Source: DATKMP01 sp035541775 (GTDB lineage Bacteria > Bacteroidota > Ignavibacteria > UBA10030). Taken from it: 8,201 bases of DNA. The stretch lies in NCBI GenBank assembly GCA_035541775.1, contig DATKMP010000130.1, forward strand, positions 1 to 8,201, written 5' to 3'. Positions 1-6,655 of this stretch are shown here, piece after piece (position 1 is the stretch's first letter; every line of letters starts with the position of its first letter). Made by a program: the position numbers and the translations under genes. The notes below the pieces were generated by a model. That model worked only from the letters and a program-made list of their open reading frames with translations. It did no database searches and was not told where the DNA came from.

Positions 1-1
1 A

Positions 2-1657
2 AAAAATATTTTATTGTTGCTGTTTGCTGGAATGACGACCATGGCCGCACAGGAAAAAGTAAATCCAGAGATGCATTCGCTCGAAGTGGCGGATTCGACG
101 TCGACGACGGTGCAAGAACCTCATGCCCAAACCGAGCGGCCGTTGCCGAAATTTGATTTACCGGAATTTGTGATTACAGGCGTCGCTGCGACTGATTTGC
201 TGAAACTTGATAAAATACCGGCAAACGAAGATGTCGCAGAACCATCGTTGAACGAATATCTATCGATATTGAGACGCGACAATGAAACGACGGAACTTGG
301 CGTAACGAGTCGGGATCTCTTCACACAACAGCAGCCGGTTGGCTCAACCGGTGTAGCGAGATTATCTACCGGTACTTTTTTTTCAACACAGGCCGATGTG
401 CGCTCTGCATACATTTTGCCGGATATGCGATTGGTGTTCGGTGGAAATTATCATCGTACAAAAGGATTTGCCGACCATACCGATCAATCCGGCGGAGGAA
501 TCGATGGAACAATTCATACGACGATTGAACCGGCAATTCTTGCGCTTCGCCATACGAACGTCGATGGCGGTTTTGGATATCAATCGGAAACATATTTTTT
601 GTACGGCTCGAATGTCCCGGATCGAGAACGAACGGCTTCGTTGTTTCATCTTGGAACGGAGTTGAGTAAGAATATCGATTCCGATCATCTGCTTGTTGCG
701 CATCTGAATTTTTCGACCCTTTCTCTTAAAGATTCATCTTCCAATATTGAAAATCAAATTCAACTTGGGGCGCAAACAGCGTTGAGTGCATGGGAACATT
801 CGATCGATACGCGCGCGGAAATTTCTCTGGCATCGCATGGTGTTTCCCTTGTCGATCTCTCGGGAAGGATCAACGACCTCAAGCTCTCGGATGTCTTTTT
901 GCAAGCAGCGTTGCATCTGACGTGGGCAAAAGGAACGGACCAAAACATTCTCCGTATCAAGCCGCAGTTTTTCGCACAGTATTCGATCACGTCGCAGTGT
1001 CGTTTGTTTGCATCATATTCTCCGGAAGTAGTTCCGATATCGCTTTCCAACATTCTTGAAACAAATCGCTATGTTGCTGTTTCACCGGCAATTCAAAATC
1101 AAGACATAACACATGCCGGCGAACTCGGCGTCGAAATGCAATGGTCCAATGATCTCCGTAGCCGTGCCGCGCTGCAAGTCCGTTCCATTGCCAATTACGG
1201 CGTGTTCACCGATTCTGCGATGCAGGGTGTCTGGAATATCCAATATCTCGGGCGTGCAACATTTTTTGCTTTCGTGATCGAAACGTTTGCAACATTGACG
1301 CGAAATGATTATTTTTCTTCAAGCTTGGATCTTCAATCAATGCATCATGAGGTTTATGGCAGCCATATTCCTTATGTGCCGTCACTGGAGTTCAACGGAT
1401 ATTATGTGCATGATTTTACGCAGCAGATTTCCGGAATACTGACCGTGCATTGTGTTGGAAAGCGCGATGCAGATGTGAACGGCAACGGCACCTTACCTGC
1501 GTATGTTCTTGTCGATGTGCAAGGCAGGTATTCCATCTTGCAATGGCTGGATGTAAAATTAGGAATTAACAATATCACGAATAAAAAATATGATGTCTGG
1601 CAAGGATATCAAGAATTTCCATGTATGCTCCTTGCCGGTTGTGCAGTACAATGGTAA
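2..1657 (+). CDS. TonB-dependent-receptor-like outer membrane beta-barrel protein, 5' partial
   Basis: The reading frame is open to the window edge, so the true start lies upstream; the first in-window codons read K-N-I-L-L-L-L-F-A-G. This is the tail of a signal peptide, with likely cleavage near M-A-A/Q-E-K. After about 30 polar residues comes DLPEFVITG (near 170-181), which resembles the TonB-box region before the plug of Bacteroidetes receptors. The rest (about residue 110 onward) is alternating amphipathic beta-strand sequence rich in aromatic residues. The last 40 residues have the usual receptor ending: a strand with WLDVKLGINNITNKKYDVW and a terminal Trp, which serves as the BAM recognition signal. 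Oddly, I see no plug-domain motifs between the TonB-box-like segment and the first strands, and about 550 residues is short for a full receptor. Role by family: TonB-driven uptake across the outer membrane; the substrate cannot be read. It is followed by SPOR and TonB genes on the same strand. Barrel class is fairly secure; true TonB dependence is inferred. Confidence 0.75.
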   Translation, partial: KNILLLLFAGMTTMAAQEKVNPEMHSLEVADSTSTTVQEPHAQTERPLPKFDLPEFVITGVAATDLLKLDKIPANEDVAEPSLNEYLSILRRDNETTELGVTSRDLFTQQQPVGSTGVARLSTGTFFSTQADVRSAYILPDMRLVFGGNYHRTKGFADHTDQSGGGIDGTIHTTIEPAILALRHTNVDGGFGYQSETYFLYGSNVPDRERTASLFHLGTELSKNIDSDHLLVAHLNFSTLSLKDSSSNIENQIQLGAQTALSAWEHSIDTRAEISLASHGVSLVDLSGRINDLKLSDVFLQAALHLTWAKGTDQNILRIKPQFFAQYSITSQCRLFASYSPEVVPISLSNILETNRYVAVSPAIQNQDITHAGELGVEMQWSNDLRSRAALQVRSIANYGVFTDSAMQGVWNIQYLGRATFFAFVIETFATLTRNDYFSSSLDLQSMHHEVYGSHIPYVPSLEFNGYYVHDFTQQISGILTVHCVGKRDADVNGNGTLPAYVLVDVQGRYSILQWLDVKLGINNITNKKYDVWQGYQEFPCMLLAGCAVQW

Positions 1658-1712
1658 CTCATAATGGTACTTTTAACTGAAAACAAAAGAATGTCACCCG
1701 TTCCACAACAAC

Positions 1713-1718
1713 AGGAGG
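1713..1718 (+). promoter_or_regulatory. Strong Shine-Dalgarno site of the SPOR-domain gene
   Basis: A perfect AGGAGG lies 8 bases before the ATG at 1727. It fixes that start and is the strongest ribosome binding site in the window. Confidence 0.85.
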
Positions 1719-1726
1719 AATAATCC

Positions 1727-2434
1727 ATGCCAGATTTAAATCTCATCGATGAAGGCGAGTTTGAAGAGACCGCAAGCCATGCCGCCCCGCCGCCGCCGGT
1801 TAAAAAGAAGAAGAGCAGTGGAGCCAGCGGAGGTGGAACATCTGCGTTGATGCTCATCTTGATTCTCGTTGTTCTAGGAGCGGGCGTATATTTCTTGAAC
1901 AAGCGAGGCCTCATCAGCGTTGCGAAACTTTGGAAAAAAAGTCCTGCGGTGACGCAGGTTCAGGAAGAACCGTTGCCGCCCGAACAGCCGGCCGAGCAAA
2001 TGCAGCAGCCGCAAAAATCGGATTCTTCGGAAGTCGCATTATTGGAAACTGCGCCGGTCGAAGATTCATTAAAAGGAGATCAGACAACAGAAGCTGCTAT
2101 TCAATCTGGAAAGAGTCCGGCTCCGCAGACGCCAAAGCAGAAAAAAATGATGAAAGAGACGGCTTCCATTTCGAAACAGTTGGATGAAATGAAGGGCGAG
2201 TTCACGGTGCAAGTCATCGCGTACCGTGAAAAAACACAAGCCGAAGCAACGGCGAAAAATCTTGAGTATGTCGGATATCCATCGTTTGTGGAAAAAGTTC
2301 CGATGAAAGGCGGCGATTGGTACACCGTTCGCATTGGACGATATGCCTCGCGCGAAGAAGCAAAGCATGCCGTCAAATCGTTTGCTGCTCAATTGCAAGC
2401 AAGTTATGTTATTGATAAGGTACGTTCGAAGTAA
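1727..2434 (+). CDS. SPOR-domain membrane protein
   Basis: A 235-residue bitopic inner-membrane protein. Residues 1-38 are a cytoplasmic tail with a PPPP run and a KKKK stop-transfer stretch. Residues 39-57 form one hydrophobic membrane helix (LMLILILVVLGAGVYF). Residues 60-155 are a low-complexity linker rich in Pro, Gln, Glu and Lys, expected in the periplasm. Residues 157-235 are a SPOR domain: FTVQVIAY, then an alternating alpha/beta pattern with WYTVRIGRYASREEA. SPOR domains bind glycan strands lacking stem peptides, mostly at division septa. The layout (short tail, one helix, long linker, C-terminal SPOR) matches FtsN/DedD-type proteins, but nothing shows that it is FtsN. The ATG start is chosen for the AGGAGG 8 bases upstream. 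The gene lies 69 bases after the barrel gene and about 110 before the TonB gene, so co-transcription is likely. Family assignment is firm; the specific role is unknown. Confidence 0.88.
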   Translation: MPDLNLIDEGEFEETASHAAPPPPVKKKKSSGASGGGTSALMLILILVVLGAGVYFLNKRGLISVAKLWKKSPAVTQVQEEPLPPEQPAEQMQQPQKSDSSEVALLETAPVEDSLKGDQTTEAAIQSGKSPAPQTPKQKKMMKETASISKQLDEMKGEFTVQVIAYREKTQAEATAKNLEYVGYPSFVEKVPMKGGDWYTVRIGRYASREEAKHAVKSFAAQLQASYVIDKVRSK

Positions 2435-2544
2435 TTGTTGCAATATTTATCGAAAAAAAATTATGTGGTGGTGAACGGTGATGCGTTCATTCAACTGATT
2501 TCACAAGAGGTAGTTGTTCTTTTAAGAAGAAACGTTTGTGGCGT
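2435..2544 (+). other. Intergenic region with a small hairpin
   Basis: This is the longest non-coding stretch in the window. It contains an A8 run (2453-2460) and an inverted repeat, GAACG (2473-2477) and CGTTC (2484-2488) with a 6-base loop, which extends by one A-T pair and G-T wobbles on the outside. No T-run follows, so it is not an intrinsic terminator. I see no convincing promoter. The downstream TonB start has only a poor AG-rich stretch (2524-2532) as a ribosome binding site. Confidence 0.3.
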
Positions 2545-3492
2545 ATGGAACCGATAGGGGACACGACGCCGCGATTCGGAAAAATTCGATATGGCGCGCC
2601 GGAGTTACAGCGCGCATACAAAAAACACATGGCGTATGCTATGCTGTTGTCGATTTTTCTGACGGTTATGCTCGTGAATGTTCTTCGATGGTTCGTGTCG
2701 GAAGATTCCTTCGATCCGAAAATTCCTCCAAAACAAATCCGCATTTTTATGTATTCTGAAATGGAAATGCCGCAGCCCATCGGCAATGGAAATTTTGGAA
2801 TGACAGCGTATCCTTTCCTTCAACAGCAAGAAACTCCCAATGTGTTGGCAGAAGCAGCCATTATTCCAGATCGGAATAAAAAACCGGGGCGCCGAGTACC
2901 GGTGCTTCGGCAGTTTGCTGGCCCCATTGGCGGCTTGCCCGATGCCATGCCATCCGATAAATATTCAGATGAACGCCAATCGACGCGAGATAATTCTCTT
3001 GCAAACATTCCTGAAGATCGCCATGATATCGCCGGTGGCAGCGGATATTCTGCCGATCCGAAACGGAAAGGCGGAGTTCCTGTGGCAGGAAAAACCGGAG
3101 AACCGCCAAGCGGATTTGACCGTTCAGGAGTCGGAAGTTCTTCGAAGCCAACGGCCGGCGGAATGCCGTTGGGTTTCGGAAGCGGTGTCGATGGCGAAGG
3201 CGGTGGTTCAGGGTATTCGTTGCAATGGGGGCCAGGATTAGTGCGTCGGAAATTAAGCGGCACGCTGCCGAAATATCCAGCAGGAGTCAATACGGGCGGA
3301 CAGGTGCAGATTCTTGCGTTTGTGTATCCTGATGGAACGGTGAAATCTGTTCAGCCGCAGCAGAAAGTCAACGCGCGATTGGAAGAGGCAGCCATGAATG
3401 CCGTGCGCTCATGGATATTTGAAGCATTGCCGTCATCGTTGGAACAAGTTGATCAATCGTGCACAATCACGTTCCGATTTAAATTGAAGTAA
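2545..3492 (+). CDS. TonB-family energy transducer with Gly/Ser-rich linker
   Basis: Numbered from the ATG at 2545 (315 residues); a TTG at 2536 would add three residues, and neither start has a good ribosome binding site. Residues 1-29 are cytoplasmic and include RYGAPELQRAYKK. Residues 30-50 form one membrane helix (AYAMLLSIFLTVMLVNVLRWF minus its last residues). Residues 51-233 are a periplasmic linker. Residues 234-315 are a TonB C-terminal domain: LPKYPAGVNTGGQVQILAFV, YPDGTVKSV (from 261) and the WIFEAL helix end (290-295), finishing in a beta strand TITFRFKLK. TonB proteins pass proton-motive energy from ExbB/ExbD to outer-membrane receptors. The linker is unusual: it is rich in Gly and Ser (GGSG, GGGSG) rather than the classic Pro-Lys/Pro-Glu repeats. 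No exbB or exbD is in the window. The nearby receptor-like barrel gene suggests a dedicated partner, but this is inference. The gene end overlaps a terminator hairpin. Confidence 0.85.
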   Translation: MEPIGDTTPRFGKIRYGAPELQRAYKKHMAYAMLLSIFLTVMLVNVLRWFVSEDSFDPKIPPKQIRIFMYSEMEMPQPIGNGNFGMTAYPFLQQQETPNVLAEAAIIPDRNKKPGRRVPVLRQFAGPIGGLPDAMPSDKYSDERQSTRDNSLANIPEDRHDIAGGSGYSADPKRKGGVPVAGKTGEPPSGFDRSGVGSSSKPTAGGMPLGFGSGVDGEGGGSGYSLQWGPGLVRRKLSGTLPKYPAGVNTGGQVQILAFVYPDGTVKSVQPQQKVNARLEEAAMNAVRSWIFEALPSSLEQVDQSCTITFRFKLK

Positions 3493-3518
3493 GAGGCGCA
3501 GCTCAATCGGAATTTTTT
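3472..3518 (+). terminator. Intrinsic terminator overlapping two convergent gene ends
   Basis: An exact 8-base inverted repeat, TTCCGATT (3472-3479) and AATCGGAA (3505-3512), with a 25-base loop, is followed directly by T6 (3513-3518). The left arm is inside the last codons of the TonB gene; the right arm and T-tract are inside the last codons of the opposing small membrane protein gene. The T-run lies on the + side only, so it should stop + strand transcripts. The long loop weakens the call. An inner alternative, ATTGA (3483-3487) with TCAAT (3503-3507), could compete with it. Confidence 0.55.
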
Positions 3519-3871
3519 GGGGATTCTTCCCGATGCTCGGGTTTCTTTGTGCGGGGCAAAAAGAAAAAATAATAGAAGAGCACTTCACAGAACGTCAACA
3601 GAAGAAGTGAAAGCGTATCCTGGCGAAATTCTTTCACTTGTATTGCATGAAGCAACGGTTTCGTGTCTGTAAGATGCCAGTACCATTCATGAAACCATGG
3701 TATATGGAAAAGAGCGTCGGTCGCCATATTGGTCATGACCCATCCGACAGAAAAAACAATTCCGACAAATGCTACGGCAAGAAACCGTTCGCCGATGGGC
3801 TCATGCTTCTGAGAAAAGAAAGCATAGACGGCAAGAATTCCATGAAGAAGAAAAATAAATGCAGCTACCAT
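3503..3871 (-). CDS. Small histidine-rich membrane protein, unknown function
   Basis: I do not recognise this 122-residue protein. It has three hydrophobic segments: about 1-19 (MVAAFIFLLHGILAVYAFF), 29-47 (RFLAVAFVGIVFSVGWVMT region) and 86-105 (LSLLLLTFCEVLFYYFFFLP). Between the second and third is a 35-residue loop rich in His and Trp (HIPWFHEWYWH at 56-66, and H75). The C-terminal tail from 107 is charged (RTKKPEHREESPKNSD), which suggests it is cytoplasmic. The ATG start is supported by AGGA (minus strand, 3880-3883) with 8-base spacing. It begins 21 bases after the stop of the sugar-phosphate transferase gene, so it is probably the last gene of that operon, possibly acting in glycan assembly or export. 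It converges with the TonB gene, leaving 10 bases between stop codons. The gene is likely real because of its membrane-protein composition, ribosome binding site and operon position; its function is open. Confidence 0.72.
   Translation of the reverse strand: MVAAFIFLLHGILAVYAFFSQKHEPIGERFLAVAFVGIVFSVGWVMTNMATDALFHIPWFHEWYWHLTDTKPLLHAIQVKEFRQDTLSLLLLTFCEVLFYYFFFLPRTKKPEHREESPKNSD
3529..3548 (+). terminator. Possible second weak + strand terminator
   Basis: CCCGA (3529-3533) and TCGGG (3537-3541) can form a 5-base GC-rich stem with a 3-base TGC loop, followed by TTTCTTT. It lies about 40 bases after the TonB stop codon, in tandem with the larger hairpin just upstream. The stem is short, so this is a backup at best. 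Confidence 0.3.
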
Positions 3872-3892
3872 AAATTGGATCCTAGTGCTTCA

Positions 3893-5305
3893 TCAATATG
3901 CATCGCTGCCGAAAAGGACAGCGCGCATGGTTTTCAAAATAATTTGTACATCGAATACGAGCGACCAATTTTCGACATAATATACATCGTATTTTGTTCG
4001 TTCGGCAATCGGAGCGTTGCCGCGCAAGCCGTTCACCTGCGCCCAGCCGGTCATTCCGGTTTTAACGCGATGACGCTCGAGGTATTTTGGAATTTCATGT
4101 TTAAATTGTTCGACAAAATGCGGCCGTTCAGGGCGCGGCCCGACCAAGCTCATATCGCCTTTGATCACATTCAACAATTGCGGCAGCTCGTCAATACTGA
4201 ACCGGCGCAATAATTTTCCGATACGGGTTGTACGCGGATCGTTTTTCTTGGTCCACACAGGACCGGTTTGTTGTTCTGCATTCACGCGCATCGAACGGAA
4301 TTTCATCACCGTAAACAATGCTCCATCCAAGCCAACGCGTTCCTGTAAATAAAAGATCGGGCCGTACGAATCGAGTTTGATCAACAGCATCGTCAATAAA
4401 AACAAAGGGCTGATAAGCAGTAAAATGCAGACGGCGAACACAATATCGAATGATCGTTTGAGAATGGCATTCCATGTCGTCAATGCAGGTGCTTTGATGG
4501 AAAAAAACGGAATGCCGTTCAGATGTTTGATTTGGACCTGCGACGTCATCAATTCTAAAACGTCCGGCACCATCATAATTTCTACATTCAATCCTTGGCA
4601 ATCACGAATAAATTCCGGCAGCAAAGGATGTTCGGCTTCCGTGAGTGTGATCAAGACGACATCGATGTGATGCTCTTTGAGATACTTGGATGTCTGTTGT
4701 ATGGAACCGAGCAGCGGAACTTGTTGCATTTCCTCTGACGGCCCGCCATCCATTGAAAAATATCCTAATATGGTATATCCTAATTGGGGACGGGCACTGA
4801 TGGAACGATACATTTGTTGAGCGACTGCGTTGGTGCCAATGATGACAATCTGCTTCAGATCGTTGCCATGCGCATACCAGCTCTGTTCAAATTTCATCAT
4901 CCAGAATCGTTCAAACAAAAGGAAAAAGATTGCGGACATTGCCAGATAGAAAAAAACAACGCGTGAATATGAAAATTCGCGGTAAAAAAATGTTGCCGCC
5001 ATCATAAGCATCATTCCAATACACACGAGGCGGATAATGGCAAAACATTCATCGGAGAAAAACACGGCACGACGCGGACGATACATTCCCCGCTGCTGAA
5101 ACAACCACAGCCAAATCGGAATGACGAAGACCGAACTTTCGAGATATGCCCGCAGCGGTGCAAGTCCGTACGTCACCGGAATAAGCAATGTCAACGGAGA
5201 ATAAAAACGCAGCCAGTAAGAAAATAAAAATGCTGTTTCCATCGCTACTGCATCGGCAATAACAGTGATGAACGGAATGTAAAAATCTTTTCGCAGCTTA
5301 GACAT
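3893..5305 (-). CDS. Polyprenyl-phosphate hexose-1-phosphate transferase (WbaP/WcaJ-type initiating glycosyltransferase)
   Basis: A 470-residue inner-membrane enzyme that moves a sugar-1-phosphate from a UDP-sugar to undecaprenyl phosphate, the first step in building exopolysaccharide, capsule or O-antigen units. The N-terminal part has about four membrane helices (roughly 10-32, 56-70, 88-106, 113-131). Residues 150-265 form a Rossmann-like CoA-binding-3-type domain (QIVIIGTNAVAQQMYRS from 152). From 285 comes the bacterial sugar transferase domain: SFDIVFAVCILLLISPLFLL (membrane-embedded hairpin), KFRSM (335-339), DELPQLLNV with the catalytic Asp372-Glu373 pair, GDMSLVGPRPERP (ending 395), then KTGMTGWAQVNGLRG. 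The length matches the large WbaP/WcaJ class. The sugar (glucose, galactose or other) cannot be read from sequence. It begins 6 bases after the gmhA stop with no clear ribosome binding site, so it is probably translationally coupled. It is upstream of the small membrane protein gene. Confidence 0.93.
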   Translation of the reverse strand: MSKLRKDFYIPFITVIADAVAMETAFLFSYWLRFYSPLTLLIPVTYGLAPLRAYLESSVFVIPIWLWLFQQRGMYRPRRAVFFSDECFAIIRLVCIGMMLMMAATFFYREFSYSRVVFFYLAMSAIFFLLFERFWMMKFEQSWYAHGNDLKQIVIIGTNAVAQQMYRSISARPQLGYTILGYFSMDGGPSEEMQQVPLLGSIQQTSKYLKEHHIDVVLITLTEAEHPLLPEFIRDCQGLNVEIMMVPDVLELMTSQVQIKHLNGIPFFSIKAPALTTWNAILKRSFDIVFAVCILLLISPLFLLTMLLIKLDSYGPIFYLQERVGLDGALFTVMKFRSMRVNAEQQTGPVWTKKNDPRTTRIGKLLRRFSIDELPQLLNVIKGDMSLVGPRPERPHFVEQFKHEIPKYLERHRVKTGMTGWAQVNGLRGNAPIAERTKYDVYYVENWSLVFDVQIILKTMRAVLFGSDAY

Positions 5306-5311
5306 CCCGGG

Positions 5312-5896
5312 TCAACCGTACAATTCCTGTTCGACTTCTTGAAAAATAATATGCCCGATGGTAATGTGTCCTTCTTGAATGCGCTGCGTGTCGTTCGATG
5401 GAACAATGATAGCAAGATCGACTAGCTCTTTGGATGCACCGCCATCTTTGCCGAGAAAACCGATGGTGAGCATGTTTTTTTCGCGCGCTTTCCGGAACGC
5501 ATTGTTGATGCTTGCAGATTTTCCGCTGGTGGAGATACCGATTAAAATATCGCCATCGTTGCCAAGAGCTTCAATGGATCGCATAAAAACATTGTCGTAT
5601 CCCAAATCGTTGGCGCCTGCCGTCAAGTTGGATGTGTCGGTTGTGAGCGCAATGGCAGGGATGCCCGGGCGTTGAATGGTGGGGCTTAATCGAATTACAA
5701 ATTCTGTTGCGAGGTGTTGTGCGTCGGCAGCGCTGCCGCCGTTGCCGCACAGTAAAATTTTTTTCTTATTCTTCAGCGCAGTAAGAATCAAATCAATGGC
5801 TTTCGAAATATCGTCGGCACATTGAAGAGCAATGCGTTGTTTCGTTTCACTGCTTGCTCGCAGCGAGTCTGCAATAAATTGTTGTCGCGGTGTCAT
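5312..5896 (-). CDS. gmhA: D-sedoheptulose-7-phosphate isomerase (phosphoheptose isomerase)
   Basis: A cytoplasmic enzyme turning sedoheptulose 7-phosphate into D-glycero-D-manno-heptose 7-phosphate, the first step to the ADP- or GDP-heptose used in LPS core or surface glycans. The 194-residue length is normal for GmhA. It is a single SIS domain with LLCGNGGSAADAQHLATEF (48-66), ALTTDTSNLTAGANDLGY (83-100), GISTSGKS (120-127) and RIQEGHITIGH (172-182). The metal ligands and active-site residues expected from E. coli GmhA (His61, Glu65, a Gln near 172, a His near 180) are present here as His61, Glu65, Gln174 and His182, so the enzyme should be active. Its ATG overlaps the TGA of the preceding gene by four bases (ATGA), and AAGGA lies 4 bases upstream inside that gene. 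No other heptose pathway gene (hldE, gmhB, hldD) is in the window. Confidence 0.95.
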   Translation of the reverse strand: MTPRQQFIADSLRASSETKQRIALQCADDISKAIDLILTALKNKKKILLCGNGGSAADAQHLATEFVIRLSPTIQRPGIPAIALTTDTSNLTAGANDLGYDNVFMRSIEALGNDGDILIGISTSGKSASINNAFRKAREKNMLTIGFLGKDGGASKELVDLAIIVPSNDTQRIQEGHITIGHIIFQEVEQELYG

Positions 5897-5905
5897 ACAG
5901 TCCTT
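5893..5905 (-). promoter_or_regulatory. ATGA stop/start overlap with Shine-Dalgarno site for gmhA
   Basis: On the minus strand AAGGA (5901-5905) is followed by four bases and then ATGA, in which the gmhA ATG and the TGA of the upstream synthase gene share bases. This indicates coupled translation and fixes the gmhA start. Confidence 0.7.
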
Positions 5906-6648
5906 TTATCGTTGTGGATTGCGTCTGCAAATTCTTTTAACATCGACGAATTGCCGTTTTCTTCGATGATCGTACCGGTAACGACGAACGATGCCCCGGC
6001 TTCCACTTTTTGATGCGCCTCTTCCGGCGTGCGAATACCGCCACCAACGATGAAGGGAAGCGTACAATATTTCGAAATTTTTTGAATCATAACTTCCGGT
6101 ACAGAACGTTCTGCGCCGCTGCCGGCTTCGAGATATAAAATTTTTATGCCGATCATTTCTGCAGCAAGCGCATGGGCGACGGCAATATCCGCTTTGTTGT
6201 TGGGAATCGGCCGTGTGTTGCTCATGAATTCCACCGACGTTGTTTTGCCGCCGTCGATCAGCATATAGCCGGTGGAAATTGTTTCCAATCCCATGCGTTT
6301 AATGATCGGTGCGGCGATAACGTGATTGCCGATAAGATTTTCCGGATTGCGCCCGCTGATGAGCAGCAAGAATAACATTGCGTCGGCGTATTGAGAAACT
6401 TGCGAAACGTTTCCCGGAAAAATGATGACCGGAATCGTTGTATTCATTTTGATCAGTTGAATCGTTGCATCGAACTCATTGGAAAATAACAAACTGCCGC
6501 CGATCAAAAACGCATCAACGCCTGCTGCCGTTGCGGATTGAACAAATGCAGGGAGCTGTTGCGGTTTTATTTTGTCGGGATCGATCAGGACGAAATATCC
6601 CGCGCCGCGTTTTTTCTTGATTTCTAATAATCGTTCGAAGGTCGTCAT
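5893..6648 (-). CDS. Geranylgeranylglyceryl/heptaprenylglyceryl phosphate synthase family protein (PcrB/GGGPS group II)
   Basis: A 251-residue TIM-barrel prenyltransferase that joins a polyprenyl diphosphate to sn-glycerol-1-phosphate through an ether bond, the first committed step of archaeal lipid synthesis; bacterial homologues exist in Bacillus (PcrB) and in Bacteroidetes. Motifs seen: VLIDPDK (20-26), GGSLLFSN (50-57), PVIIFPGN (73-80), LLISGRNPENLIGNHVIAAP (95-114), STGYMLIDGG (125-134), YLEAGSGA (172-179), VGGGIRTPEEA (201-211) and VVTGTIIEE (222-230). The glycerol-1-phosphate binding segments (YLEAGSG, GGGIR, TGT) are intact. The SGRNPENLIG stretch and length favour group II. Prenyl chain length cannot be read. 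It starts 7 bases after the alaS stop with no clear Shine-Dalgarno site and overlaps gmhA by 4 bases, so it is embedded in an operon. No glycerol-1-phosphate dehydrogenase gene is in the window. Family call is secure; the exact substrate is not. Confidence 0.92.
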   Translation of the reverse strand: MTTFERLLEIKKKRGAGYFVLIDPDKIKPQQLPAFVQSATAAGVDAFLIGGSLLFSNEFDATIQLIKMNTTIPVIIFPGNVSQVSQYADAMLFLLLISGRNPENLIGNHVIAAPIIKRMGLETISTGYMLIDGGKTTSVEFMSNTRPIPNNKADIAVAHALAAEMIGIKILYLEAGSGAERSVPEVMIQKISKYCTLPFIVGGGIRTPEEAHQKVEAGASFVVTGTIIEENGNSSMLKEFADAIHNDKRTV

Positions 6649-6655
6649 AAATTGG

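Noticed and set aside
1664..1723. A 19-codon ORF (starting MVLLTENKRM) ending 3 bases before the SPOR start and overlapping its AGGAGG site
   Set aside because: It has no ribosome binding site of its own, no recognisable leader features, and its end is largely set by the Shine-Dalgarno bases. It is more likely chance.
2453..2460. A8 run after the SPOR gene considered as a terminator or promoter element
   Set aside because: On the + strand it is an A-run, not a T-run, and no GC-rich stem sits on the proper side for either strand. No -10/-35 pair was convincing.
2820..3290. Minus-strand open frame of 156 codons, Pro-rich
   Set aside because: It mirrors the Gly/Ser-rich linker of the TonB gene on the other strand, since Gly codons read in reverse as Pro. 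It has no start signal and no domain.
3638..4213. Plus-strand open frame of 191 codons across the small membrane protein and the sugar transferase end
   Set aside because: It lies antisense to two well-supported genes, has no domain-like pattern, and its composition looks like a shadow frame.
5893..6648. Alternative reading of the synthase as a histidine-biosynthesis (HisA/HisF-like) barrel
   Set aside because: The TIM-barrel GGGIRT motif is shared, but VLIDPDK, SGRNPENLIG and YLEAGSGA are specific to the prenylglyceryl-phosphate synthase family.
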